From positions 5,030,527-5,094,526 of the forward strand of contig NZ_CP050192.1 of the NCBI RefSeq assembly GCF_011694515.1: a stretch of DNA of 64,000 bases, given 5' to 3'. This DNA comes from Mycobacterium sp. DL592 (GTDB taxonomy: Bacteria > Actinomycetota > Actinomycetes > Mycobacteriales > Mycobacteriaceae). The notes under the pieces are model-generated. The model was not told the DNA's origin and searched no databases. It worked only from the letters and a program-made list of their open reading frames with translations. Positions within the stretch are counted from its first letter, which is position 1; each line of letters opens with the position of its first letter. Positions 7,057-15,445 of the stretch are shown here, in pieces. A program made the position numbers and the translations under genes.

Positions 7057-9282
7057 CTATTTCCGGGGGAGCCCGAGAATCATCGAGGCGATGATCGTCA
7101 GCTGGATCTCCGGGGTGCCGCCGCCGATCAACTCCGAGGGCATGTCGAAGTACGGCTCCACCACCGGCGGATCGGACTTCTCGAGCATCGCCAGCCGCCC
7201 GGTCAGGCCGAGGGTGGCCGTGGCGGCCCGGCGCAGCAGCAGCACCATCGCATACTTCGCGATGCTCGACGCCGGCCCGGCATTCTGGCCCTCGACCAGG
7301 CGCAGCGTCTCGCGCAGCACCATCGCCTTGATCGCGGTGGTGTGCGCCTCGATCTGGCCGAGTGCCCGCACCGTGGCGTCGTGGTCGGCTCCGGCGGTGG
7401 CTGCCATGTGCCGCAGTGCTGCCGAGCGGTCGATGTTGACGTAGTTGCCGATCGCCGTGCGCTCGACTGCCACCGTCGACATCGCCAGATCCCAGCCCTC
7501 ACCCGGTTCCCCGACCAGCATGTCGTCGGGAACGAACACATCGGTGAAGAAGCACTCGTTGAAGTCCGCGTGCCCGCTGGACTGCTTGATCGGCGAGATC
7601 ACCAGTCCCGGTGCGGACATGTCGATAAGGAAGTAGCTGATGCCCTGGTGCTTGGGGGCATCCGGGTCGGTGCGCGCCAGCATCGCGCCGTACTGGGCGA
7701 CGTGCGCTGACGAGGTCCAGATCTTGTGCCCGTTGATCACCCAGCCGCCGTCGACCTTCTGGGCGCGGGTGCTCAGCGAGGCGAGGTCGGAACCGGCGCC
7801 CGGCTCGCTGAACAGCTGGCACCAGCGCTGCGTGCCGCGCAGCATCGGCCAGGCGAACCGCTCCCGCTGTGCCTCGGTGCCCCGGTCGAGGATGGTGGGC
7901 AGGATCCACTCGGCGATGTTCAGCGACGGGCGGGTCACCTCAGGCCGTTTGTCGAACTCTTCGGTGATGATGACCTGCTGCACCGGAGAGGCCGCCAGGC
8001 CCCACGGCGGGGGCAGGTGCGGAGCCACCAGGCCGGCTTGGGCCAGCATGTCTCGCTGCGAGCCGAAGGCCAGCCCCGGCGCGCGGCGATCGTCGGTCGG
8101 TGTCTCGTTGTGCAGCGCGGCCGCCTGGTCGATGACCGCGGCGATACGGGCCCTGAAGTCCGACTCCACGTCGCCGAGATGGATTGCGGTGGAGCGCTTC
8201 ACCGTTCGGGCGAGCTCGCCGGCGTCACGTTCCCACTGCGTCGCGGGCCCCAGCGAGGCCGCCAGGGTCACGGCCCGTCGCCAGTACAGGTGAACGTCGT
8301 GTTCCCAGGTGTATCCGATCGCCCCGAACATCAACAGCGCGTCCAGGGTGAGATCGGGACCGGTGGCCACCGTCATGACCGCGGCCGACGCCGCGGCCAG
8401 CCGGTGCTGCTCGAGGGACTCGTCGACGGCGCGCACGGCATCCCAGGCTGCGGCCGAGGCCATTTCGGAGTTCACCAGCAGAACTGCGGCCTTGTGCTGC
8501 AACGCCTGGAAGGATCCCACAGGTTTGCCGAACTGTTCGCGGGTGCGGATGAAGTCGACGGCCATCTCGACGCTGCGGCGTACCGTGCCGGCCGCCGCGC
8601 TGGCGGCCAGAGCCACCACGACGCAACGCGCCCGGTCGGTCGGAATCTGCGACAGCACCGCGGCATTGGTGACCCGATGGTCGGCCAGATGCAGTACGCC
8701 GACATCGGTGGTCATGTCGGTACCGTGTTGCTGTTCGACGCTGAGCCCGATACCGGGCGCGCCCGCGTCCAGGACGAACCACAGGTCGGCGCCCTCGCCG
8801 GCGTGCGCGGCGACCAGAATTCGTTGTGCCGCACAGATTCCCAGCGTGGATCCGGTGGAGCCGTTGAGCCGCCAGCTGTCGCCGTCGCGCACGGCGTGCA
8901 CCGACGAGTGCTCGGGCAGGATGACGGTGGCGGTCGCCCCGGCAGCTAGCTCGGTCAGCAGGGGAGCGGCCGCGGGCCCGGCCAGTGTCGCGACCGCACT
9001 GGCGGTGGCGGTGCTCAGCAGCGGTCCCGGCAGCAGGGCTGCCGCGGCAGCCTCGATGACGCACGCCATGTCGGCCAGCGTCCCGCCCTGGCCGCCGGTG
9101 TCCTCGGGCAGGTGCACGGCATGGAATCCGTGGGCGGTGAACTCCTCCCACCACGGCGGCAGCTCGCCGGCCGCGAGGGAATCGAATGCCGCGCGGGTCT
9201 TGTCGACGGGCGCGTGCCGGGCGGCGAACTGGGTGACTGCGTCGGCCAGCTGTTCCTGTTCGGTGGTGATTGCCAGGGCCAT
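7057..9282 (-). CDS. Fused two-domain acyl-CoA dehydrogenase (FadE-like)
   Basis: 741-aa protein made of two acyl-CoA dehydrogenase halves. Residues 1-370 resemble the short partner subunit (EQFGKPVGSFQALQHK, then AIGYTWEHDVHLYWRRA). Residues about 395-741 resemble the flavin-binding subunit (CQLFSEPGAGSDLASL, GHKIWTSSAH, terminal GGGTPEIQLTIIASMILGLPRK). Mycobacterial steroid-type dehydrogenases are often alpha2beta2 heterotetramers of separate subunits, as at 51340-53686; here the two are one chain. ATG 9282 (MALAITTEQEQ) is chosen because it lies 5 bases after the upstream amidohydrolase stop; a longer frame would overlap that gene. It should alpha,beta-dehydrogenate an unusual acyl-CoA. 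Confidence 0.85.
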   Translation of the reverse strand: MALAITTEQEQLADAVTQFAARHAPVDKTRAAFDSLAAGELPPWWEEFTAHGFHAVHLPEDTGGQGGTLADMACVIEAAAAALLPGPLLSTATASAVATLAGPAAAPLLTELAAGATATVILPEHSSVHAVRDGDSWRLNGSTGSTLGICAAQRILVAAHAGEGADLWFVLDAGAPGIGLSVEQQHGTDMTTDVGVLHLADHRVTNAAVLSQIPTDRARCVVVALAASAAAGTVRRSVEMAVDFIRTREQFGKPVGSFQALQHKAAVLLVNSEMASAAAWDAVRAVDESLEQHRLAAASAAVMTVATGPDLTLDALLMFGAIGYTWEHDVHLYWRRAVTLAASLGPATQWERDAGELARTVKRSTAIHLGDVESDFRARIAAVIDQAAALHNETPTDDRRAPGLAFGSQRDMLAQAGLVAPHLPPPWGLAASPVQQVIITEEFDKRPEVTRPSLNIAEWILPTILDRGTEAQRERFAWPMLRGTQRWCQLFSEPGAGSDLASLSTRAQKVDGGWVINGHKIWTSSAHVAQYGAMLARTDPDAPKHQGISYFLIDMSAPGLVISPIKQSSGHADFNECFFTDVFVPDDMLVGEPGEGWDLAMSTVAVERTAIGNYVNIDRSAALRHMAATAGADHDATVRALGQIEAHTTAIKAMVLRETLRLVEGQNAGPASSIAKYAMVLLLRRAATATLGLTGRLAMLEKSDPPVVEPYFDMPSELIGGGTPEIQLTIIASMILGLPRK

Positions 9283-9287
9283 TCGGG

Positions 9288-10154
9288 TCAGCTCTCCAAA
9301 CCGAGGATGCGAGCTGCGTTGCCGTAGAGGAACTTCGGCCACACCTCGTCCTTGAACGGGACTCCTGGCAGGTCCCGGAAAATCCGCTCCAGAGACAGGC
9401 CCATGGGGAAGTACCCGGCGTAGAGGACTTTGTCGGCACCGCGGGAGTTGGCGTAGTCGATGATCGCCTTCGGGTAGTACTTCGGGGCGAACGCGGAGGT
9501 GGAGTAGTACAGGTTGGGCCACTTCAGCATCAGCTTGACCGCGAGGTCCTCCCATGGCTCGCAGCCGTGCCGGGTCACGAACACCAGATCGGGGAAGTCG
9601 AACATCACGATGTCGATGCGCGAGACTTCCTGCGGTTTGAACGGGATCCGCGGGCCGGGCACTCCGGCGCACACGAAGATCGGGATGCCGAGCTCCACAC
9701 AGGTGGCATAGATCGGGTACATCTTCGGGTCGTCAATGGGCACCTGCGGGAAGGTGCCGGACGGGAACACCGACGTCGCCCGGATGCCGTACTGCTCGTA
9801 CTCGCGCTTGATCGCGGCCACCGAGCCCATCACGTCGTTGGGATCCGAGACCGCACCGGAGGGCACGAACCGGTCGGGAAACAGTTTGAGCGCCTTGTCC
9901 GCGGATTCGTCGCTCACCCCGATGACGGCCTTCTCGATACCGAAGCGATCCATCTGCTGCAGCAACAGCGACACCGGGTCGTCGGTGGGCAGGTCCTTGG
10001 GCACGTCTTTGAACATGTACTCGACCGGGAACTCGAAGTTCTCCTTGGACTCGCGGTCCTTGGTCTGCTTGCGGATGAAGTCGTACTGATCGAAGCCCTC
10101 GTGGGGGAATCCGATCATCGTGTCGATTACCGGGAGACCGACAGGTCCGGCCAT
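9288..10154 (-). CDS. Amidohydrolase family 2, first gene of TetR-divergent operon
   Basis: 288-aa amidohydrolase-2 family protein. The start at ATG 10154 (MAGPVGLPVIDTM) has GGAG about 8 bases upstream; the D-T-M-x-G near residue 10 stands where the family usually has D-x-H, so the first metal ligand pair looks degenerate. FDFPDLVFVTRHG and the late YAGYFPMGLSLE (where others have GSDYP) also deviate. It may be a divergent or metal-free member. It lies immediately upstream of the fused acyl-CoA dehydrogenase and divergent from the TetR gene at 10318. An operator candidate (10184-10194) lies 30 bases upstream. Confidence 0.82.
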   Translation of the reverse strand: MAGPVGLPVIDTMIGFPHEGFDQYDFIRKQTKDRESKENFEFPVEYMFKDVPKDLPTDDPVSLLLQQMDRFGIEKAVIGVSDESADKALKLFPDRFVPSGAVSDPNDVMGSVAAIKREYEQYGIRATSVFPSGTFPQVPIDDPKMYPIYATCVELGIPIFVCAGVPGPRIPFKPQEVSRIDIVMFDFPDLVFVTRHGCEPWEDLAVKLMLKWPNLYYSTSAFAPKYYPKAIIDYANSRGADKVLYAGYFPMGLSLERIFRDLPGVPFKDEVWPKFLYGNAARILGLES

Positions 10155-10183
10155 GCGCGCTCCGATCAGGGGTGGTCTACTGA

Positions 10184-10194
10184 AACATCGTTCT
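10184..10194 (-). promoter_or_regulatory. Operator candidate, amidohydrolase side of divergent region
   Basis: Plus-strand sequence AACATCGTTCT, i.e. AGAACGATGTT on the minus strand. It matches AAGGTCGTTCT at 10280-10290 at 9 of 11 positions. The two copies lie 30 and 28 bases from the divergent start codons at 10154 and 10318, a symmetrical layout expected for a TetR regulator controlling both directions. Confidence 0.45.
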
Positions 10195-10275
10195 ACCACA
10201 GGCGCCGGATTGCAAGACTCTCAGCTGGGACAACTCCGCCACGGCGACGGATTGTCGTAAGCTTGCCTGCACCAG

Positions 10276-10292
10276 CAAGAAGGTCGTTCTTG
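10276..10292 (+). promoter_or_regulatory. Operator candidate, TetR side (CAAGAA-N5-TTCTTG)
   Basis: Perfect 6-base inverted repeat CAAGAA / TTCTTG around GGTCG, 17 bases in all, located 26 bases before GTG 10318. A -10-like TAAGCT lies at 10257-10262, so the repeat would cover the start of transcription. It contains the motif shared with 10184-10194. Confidence 0.55.
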
Positions 10293-10317
10293 AGGAGGTG
10301 GCACCGTCAACACGCCC

Positions 10318-10980
10318 GTGCCCGCTGTCACGCCCGCCGGGGAAGCACCCCGCGGACGCCCCCGCGTGAGCCGGCCCCACACCGACGTCGTCGCGCCGAC
10401 GGACATGACCAGCGACCAGTTGGTGCGCCGGGCCAGGGTCATCGAAGAGGTGATCGGGCTCATCGGCGAGGTCGGCGCGGACGCGGTTCAGATGCGTGAC
10501 GTCGCCCAGCGCTCCGGGGTGGCACTGGCGACGGTCTACCGGTACTTCAGCTCCAAAGAGAACCTGCTGGCCGCTGCGCTCGAGGACTGGCAGAAGCGGT
10601 TGACCCGCCGCGTCCTCTCCGGCGGATCGGCGGGCAAGGACCCGCTGCCCGGGGTGCTGGACTACCTGCGCCGCGCCCAGCGGGCGTTCGCCCGCAGCCC
10701 GCAGATGACGGCGTTGATGCTGCAGATGGTGACCTCCACCGACCCGGAGGTGAAGCCGATCATCGACCAGATCGAACGCAACAACGTTGAACTGTTCAAC
10801 AGGTTGTTGGAAGGGCTTGCCCCGGAAGCGATTTCGAATGTCAGCTTCGGGCTGAACACCGCGCTCAGCGGTGCGCTGGGCGGGTTGCTCGCCGGCCGGC
10901 TGACGTTGGAGGACTCACTGGCTCACGTCGAGTGGGTGGCGCGGACGCTGCTCGACGAGGCACACGCGCCGCGCAGGTGA
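10318..10980 (+). CDS. TetR-family regulator (KstR-like)
   Basis: 220-aa TetR repressor. The helix-turn-helix spans about residues 38-85 (GADAVQMRDVAQRSGVALAT followed by VYRYFSSKENLLAAAL), which resembles the KstR group of lipid/sterol-catabolism repressors; the first 35 residues are a disordered basic tail (RGRPRVSRP). GTG 10318 is the furthest in-frame start, but its AGGAGG (10293-10298) is 19 bases away, so GTG 10366 or ATG 10408 remain possible. It sits between a divergent amidohydrolase/acyl-CoA dehydrogenase operon and a P450 gene group and is the obvious local regulator, probably released by an acyl-CoA intermediate. Confidence 0.85.
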   Translation: MPAVTPAGEAPRGRPRVSRPHTDVVAPTDMTSDQLVRRARVIEEVIGLIGEVGADAVQMRDVAQRSGVALATVYRYFSSKENLLAAALEDWQKRLTRRVLSGGSAGKDPLPGVLDYLRRAQRAFARSPQMTALMLQMVTSTDPEVKPIIDQIERNNVELFNRLLEGLAPEAISNVSFGLNTALSGALGGLLAGRLTLEDSLAHVEWVARTLLDEAHAPRR

Positions 10981-11097
10981 CACAAGCCCTGCCACCTGGT
11001 GCGGGACCCAACAGGACTACGCGAAACCTCCGATCGAGTGATGGTGCTGGGCGCAGCGGGCACGGTTGACTTCTCGGCGAAGGCCGAAGGAGTCGAG

Positions 11098-12615
11098 ATG
11101 GCAGCAGACATCACCCATTACCGGATGTTCATCAACGGAGCGCACGTCGATTCCGCCGACGTCGACGAGATCTGCGATCCGGCGACCGGGGACGTGGTGG
11201 CCACGGTGGCGCGCGGCGGCGCCGAGCACACCGATGCGGCCGTCGCAGCAGCCAAAACCGCCTTCGAATCCGGTGTCTGGTCGCGGATGGAACCCGCCGA
11301 GCGTTCGGCCGTCATGACCAGGATCGCCGACCGGCTCGGGCAGGAACTCGACGAGCTCGTCGACCTCGAGATCCAGGCCAACGGTGCCACCGTGCGGCAG
11401 GCGACCGGATTCCACATCGGCTACGCATCGGCGCACTTCCTGCACTTCGCCGAACTGGCCGCCACCTACCAGTGGACACGGCAGGTGCCCACCCAGGCGT
11501 ACCCGACGATGTCGACCAACGTGATACACCGCGAGCCGCTGGGGGTGTGCGCCGCGATCGTGCCGTGGAATTTCCCTCTGCTGCTGGGCATCTGGAAGAT
11601 CGGCCCCGCCCTGGCGGCCGGCAACTCGGTGGTCGTCAAACCCGACGAGAAGACACCGCTGACCCTGCTGCGGCTCTGCGAGATCGCCCAGGAATGCGGC
11701 GTGCCGGATGGCGTCCTCAACCTCGTCACCGGTCCCGGCCCCACCGTCGGCGCCCGGCTGGCCGAACACCCCGACGTCGACAAGGTGGCCTTCACCGGTT
11801 CCACCGCGGTCGGCCGCGAGATCATGCGGCTGGCGGCAACAACGGTGAAGCAGGTGTCCCTGGAACTCGGCGGCAAGGGCGCCCAGATCCTGCTCGACGA
11901 CGCCGACCTCGACGTGGCGATCGACGGGGCGCTGTTCGGCTGCATGCTGTACTCCGGGCAGATCTGTGAGTCCGGCACGCGACTGCTGGTGCCCGCCGAG
12001 ATGTACGACCTGGTTGTCGACCGACTCGTCGACCGCGCATCCGCGCTGAAACTGGGCGATACCAACGACTTCGACACCGATGTGGGCCCGGTGATCTCGG
12101 TCCGCCAACGCGACCGGGTGCTGAGCTTCCTCGAGGGCGCCCGGCGAGACGGTGCCAAGATCGTGCTCGGTGGTGGCGTCCCGCCCGGGGATCGCTTCAC
12201 CAAGGGGTACTGGATCGAGCCGACGATCGTCACCGAGGTCACCAATGACATGGAGATCGCCCGCGAGGAGATCTTCGGACCGGTGCTGTGCGTCCTGCGC
12301 TACACCGACGAGTGCGACGCCGTACGCCAGGCCAACGACTCCCAGTACGGGCTGAGCGCCGGGGTGTGGAGCATGGACTACGAACGCGCCGCCGATGTCG
12401 CTGCCCGGCTGCGGGCGGGCACCGTGTGGATCAACAACTGGCATCAGATCGATCCCGCGCTGCCGTTCGGCGGCTACAAGCAAAGCGGTCTGGGCCGCGA
12501 GCTCGGCGAGCACGCCCTCGACGAGTACACCGAGACCAAGCATGTGCATATCGATCTGACGCAGAAGGTCGACCGGCACATCTTCGATGCCCTGTTGTCC
12601 GAGCCGAGGCGTTAG
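11098..12615 (+). CDS. NAD(P)-dependent aldehyde dehydrogenase
   Basis: 505-aa aldehyde dehydrogenase, close to the usual 480-500 aa. Catalytic Glu lies in SLELGGKGAQ and the catalytic Cys in YSGQICESGTRLL; the coenzyme fold carries FTGSTAVGREI. ATG 11098 is supported by GAAGGAG six bases upstream, and the chain then begins MAADITHYRMFINGAHV in register with family members, so upstream in-frame starts are rejected. Its stop overlaps the reductase start by one base, so both are in one operon with the P450. It probably oxidises the aldehyde made by the alcohol dehydrogenase at 15446-16594. Confidence 0.92.
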   Translation: MAADITHYRMFINGAHVDSADVDEICDPATGDVVATVARGGAEHTDAAVAAAKTAFESGVWSRMEPAERSAVMTRIADRLGQELDELVDLEIQANGATVRQATGFHIGYASAHFLHFAELAATYQWTRQVPTQAYPTMSTNVIHREPLGVCAAIVPWNFPLLLGIWKIGPALAAGNSVVVKPDEKTPLTLLRLCEIAQECGVPDGVLNLVTGPGPTVGARLAEHPDVDKVAFTGSTAVGREIMRLAATTVKQVSLELGGKGAQILLDDADLDVAIDGALFGCMLYSGQICESGTRLLVPAEMYDLVVDRLVDRASALKLGDTNDFDTDVGPVISVRQRDRVLSFLEGARRDGAKIVLGGGVPPGDRFTKGYWIEPTIVTEVTNDMEIAREEIFGPVLCVLRYTDECDAVRQANDSQYGLSAGVWSMDYERAADVAARLRAGTVWINNWHQIDPALPFGGYKQSGLGRELGEHALDEYTETKHVHIDLTQKVDRHIFDALLSEPRR

Positions 12616-13580
12616 TGCGCCCGGACGCTGAGGAACAGCTCGAGCTGGTCGTCACCCGGCGCGAACAGATCGCCGACGATGTCGTCGGTCTCGTCCTGGA
12701 ACATCCTGGTGGACAGGAACTTCCGCAATGGTCGCCCGGAGCCCACATCGACCTTGTGCTGACCGAGTCGCTGGTCCGGCAGTACTCGCTGTGTTCGAGC
12801 CCGGCCGACCGGCACCGGTGGCTGATCGGCGTGCTTCGAGAACCCGCCGGCCGCGGCGGGTCCGCCTACGTACATGAGGAACTGCGGGAGGGCACCAGGG
12901 TTACGGCCCGCGGCCCGCGTAATCACTTCGCGTTGGCGCCGGCGCAGCGCTACCAGTTCATCGCCGGCGGCATCGGCATCACCCCGATCATCGCGATGAT
13001 CGAAGCGGCCGAGGCCGGTGGCGCAGACTGGCACCTGCTCTTCGGCGGTCGGCGGCGCTCGTCGATGGCGTTCGCCGAAGAGCTTGCGAAATATGCTGAG
13101 CGCGTGACGATCTGCCCTCAGGATGAGGACGGACTGCTCGATCTGGACGCTGTACTGCAGCCCGTGCGTGAGGACACCCTGGTGTACTGCTGCGGGCCGG
13201 AGGGCCTGCTGACCGCGGTGGAACAGGCGTGTGCGCCCTGGCCCGCCGGCGCGCTGCGGGTGGAACGATTCGCCCCGAGCGCCGTGGATTCCGCGGCCTC
13301 ACCCGATGCCCTCGAGCGCTTCGAGGTGGTGTGCCAGAGATCGAATCTGACGATCGACATCGGGCCGGGCGAATCGATTCTGGACGCACTGCGGGCCCAC
13401 GGGGTCAACATGCTGTCGTCCTGCGGGGAGGGCATCTGCGGTACGTGTGAGACACCGGTACTCGAGGGTCGGCCCGACCACCGCGACTCGGTGCTCGCCG
13501 ACGACGAGAAAGCCGCCAACGACGCCATGATGGTGTGCGTTTCGCGGTCGCTGTCAGCGCGGCTGGTCCTCGACGTATGA
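12615..13580 (+). CDS. Phthalate dioxygenase reductase-type oxidoreductase (FMN + NAD + plant-type 2Fe-2S)
   Basis: 321-aa single-chain electron-transfer reductase. Order of domains: flavin-binding barrel with RQYSLCSSPAD near residue 55 (RxYSL signature of FMN-type PDR reductases), NAD domain with GGIGITPIIAMI and CCGPEGLL, and a C-terminal plant-type ferredoxin with CGEGICGTCETPVLEG plus a last Cys in MMVCVSRS. GTG 12615 overlaps the aldehyde dehydrogenase stop. Such reductases normally feed Rieske oxygenases; no Rieske gene is nearby, but a P450 follows 106 bases downstream, so it may be the P450's redox partner. Confidence 0.9.
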   Translation: MRPDAEEQLELVVTRREQIADDVVGLVLEHPGGQELPQWSPGAHIDLVLTESLVRQYSLCSSPADRHRWLIGVLREPAGRGGSAYVHEELREGTRVTARGPRNHFALAPAQRYQFIAGGIGITPIIAMIEAAEAGGADWHLLFGGRRRSSMAFAEELAKYAERVTICPQDEDGLLDLDAVLQPVREDTLVYCCGPEGLLTAVEQACAPWPAGALRVERFAPSAVDSAASPDALERFEVVCQRSNLTIDIGPGESILDALRAHGVNMLSSCGEGICGTCETPVLEGRPDHRDSVLADDEKAANDAMMVCVSRSLSARLVLDV

Positions 13581-13686
13581 GCGCTCGCACCGCTGCCCTG
13601 CCGCCGGCCCGCCACCCCCAACGAGAGATGAGCATGCCTCATGTGCCGGATCGTCAGCGGCCTGACCCGATGGCAGCCTCGTTGTC

Positions 13687-14979
13687 ATGACCAGCATTGC
13701 CGATCACCGACCGATGATCACCGATCCCGATCTGGACCTGTCGGCCAGATCATTCTGGGCTCAGGATTTCGAGACGCGGGAGAAGGCCTTCGCCCGGCTC
13801 CGCGACGAGCACCGCGTCTCCTATCACCGGCCCTACGAGTCGACGTTGCTTCCGCCGGAGGAGGACACTCCCGGGTTCTGGTCGGTGACCAAGCACCAGG
13901 ACTGCCGGTTCGTCTCCCGCAACCCGAAGCTGTTCTGCTCGGGCAAGGGCGTCCTGATGGAGGACATGCCCGAGGTCGTCATCACCGCCACCGCCTCCTT
14001 CCTGGTGATGGACGGCGAGCAGCACCGCAAGATGCGCGGCGTGATGGAGCAGGCCTTCTCGCCGCGCAACGTCCGCAAGATCTCCGAATGGGTTGCCCAG
14101 CATGCCCGTGACCGCCTCGACGAGATCATCGATCGCGGTGAGGGCGACTTCTCCGAGGACTACGCGAAATACGTGCCGGGCCGGATCTTCGCGCACTTCT
14201 TCGGTCTCGAACGCGACAGCGAAGAACAGCACATCGTCATGGAAGCCGCCGAGCGGATGCTCGCCTGGGACGACCCGCGCATGGCGTTGGGACGTGACGC
14301 GCTCACCACTCACGCCGAGGAGGCCGAGCGCATCCAGGACATCGCCTTGATGATGGCCGAGCGCCGGCGTAAGGAGCCGAAGGACGACCTGATCACCTGG
14401 GTGATCAACGCCGAGTTCGAAGGCCAGAAGCTCGACGAGTGGGAAATCGGTTCGTTCTTCTCACTTTTGGGTTCGGCCGCCAACGACACCACCCGGCATT
14501 CCATCGCCCACGCCATCCGGTTGCTGTCCCAGAATCCTGACCAGAAGGCCCTGCTCCTCGAGGACCTCGAGGGCCGGGTCGGCTCCGCGGCCGAGGAAGT
14601 GATCCGATTCGCCAGCCCGGTCATGCATTTCCGCCGTACCGCCACCGAGGACGTGGTCATCGGCGACACCGAGATCAAGGCAGGCGAGCACGTCGTCATG
14701 TGGTACTGCTCGGCCAACCGCGATCCCGACGTGTTCGAGGATCCGGGCACGTTCAACATCCTTCGCAGCCCCAACGACCATGCCGGCTTCGGCGCAGGCG
14801 GTCCACACTTCTGCCTCGGCAGCGCGTTGGGCCGGCGGATGCTGCGATCGGCGATCACCGAAATCTACACGCGCATACCGGATATCACCCTGACCGGTGA
14901 ACCCGACTTCCAGGTGAACAACTTCATCCACGGCGTGCACTCGCTGCCGGTGCGCTGGACACCACCCACCACACGCTGA
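13687..14979 (+). CDS. Cytochrome P450
   Basis: 430-aa soluble bacterial P450. The K-helix ExxR is EVIR in SAAEEVIRFASP, the haem loop is FGAGGPHFCLGSALGRR, and the I-helix reads SAANDTTRHS. In that I-helix the usual AGxD/ETT glycine is Ala (A-N-D-T-T), worth noting for oxygen activation. ATG 13687 lacks a clear ribosome site and no -10 fits leaderless use; ATG 13717 is the alternative. Neighbours (aldehyde and alcohol dehydrogenases, SCP2, reductase) suggest hydroxylation of a hydrophobic alkyl, terpenoid or steroid-like substrate whose alcohol is then oxidised to an acid. The CYP family cannot be assigned by eye. Confidence 0.93.
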   Translation: MTSIADHRPMITDPDLDLSARSFWAQDFETREKAFARLRDEHRVSYHRPYESTLLPPEEDTPGFWSVTKHQDCRFVSRNPKLFCSGKGVLMEDMPEVVITATASFLVMDGEQHRKMRGVMEQAFSPRNVRKISEWVAQHARDRLDEIIDRGEGDFSEDYAKYVPGRIFAHFFGLERDSEEQHIVMEAAERMLAWDDPRMALGRDALTTHAEEAERIQDIALMMAERRRKEPKDDLITWVINAEFEGQKLDEWEIGSFFSLLGSAANDTTRHSIAHAIRLLSQNPDQKALLLEDLEGRVGSAAEEVIRFASPVMHFRRTATEDVVIGDTEIKAGEHVVMWYCSANRDPDVFEDPGTFNILRSPNDHAGFGAGGPHFCLGSALGRRMLRSAITEIYTRIPDITLTGEPDFQVNNFIHGVHSLPVRWTPPTTR

Positions 14980-15022
14980 CCCGCCACACACTGACCTGCC
15001 ACTTTTATAGGAGAGAGAGAAC

Positions 15023-15421
15023 ATGCCGTACTACGCCAACGCAGACGAGATCTACAAGTACCTCGGGGGCGTCTTCCGCGCCGCCAACGGCACCGACGTC
15101 GGGCCCAAGCTCATGGCGGCCGACCTCGATCTGCAGGTCTACTACTCCGATCCGGACGCCTGCATGACCGTCCGGTTGCGCGAGCCCAGCATCGAGGTGG
15201 CCGACGGCGGCGACAACGCCGACGCCGACGTCAAGCTCTACATGACCGCCGATATCGGCGACAAGTTCTGGCGCGGCGAGTACAACCTGGGGGTCGGCCT
15301 GGCCAAGGGTCAGGTCAAGGCCAAGGGCCCGGTGAACAAAATCCTCAAGCTGGTGCCGCTGACCAAGCCGCTGTTCCCGGTCTACCGGGAGCTCGTCGCC
15401 GAGAAGGACGCCGCCGTCTAA
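15023..15421 (+). CDS. SCP-2 sterol-transfer family protein
   Basis: 132-aa single SCP2 domain: N-terminal helix, DLDLQVYYSDPDACMTVRL strand pair, ADVKLYMTADIGDKFWRGEYN, and the hydrophobic GQVKAKGPVNKILKLVPL helix that lines the lipid tunnel. It should bind a hydrophobic substrate or acyl chain in the cytosol and deliver it to the adjacent P450 or dehydrogenases. ATG 15023 follows AGGAGAGAGAGA, a strong ribosome site. It is 43 bases after the P450 stop and 24 before the alcohol dehydrogenase, within one operon. Confidence 0.88.
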   Translation: MPYYANADEIYKYLGGVFRAANGTDVGPKLMAADLDLQVYYSDPDACMTVRLREPSIEVADGGDNADADVKLYMTADIGDKFWRGEYNLGVGLAKGQVKAKGPVNKILKLVPLTKPLFPVYRELVAEKDAAV

Positions 15422-15445
15422 GGCGGCCTGGCCCGGAGAAAAACG

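Noticed and set aside
10999..11097. Upstream in-frame extension of the aldehyde dehydrogenase
   Set aside because: ATG 11098 has a GAAGGAG site and aligns with the usual family N-terminus; the extension has neither.
11017..12579. A 520-codon open frame on the minus strand opposite the aldehyde dehydrogenase
   Set aside because: It is a GC-driven shadow of an intact dehydrogenase gene.
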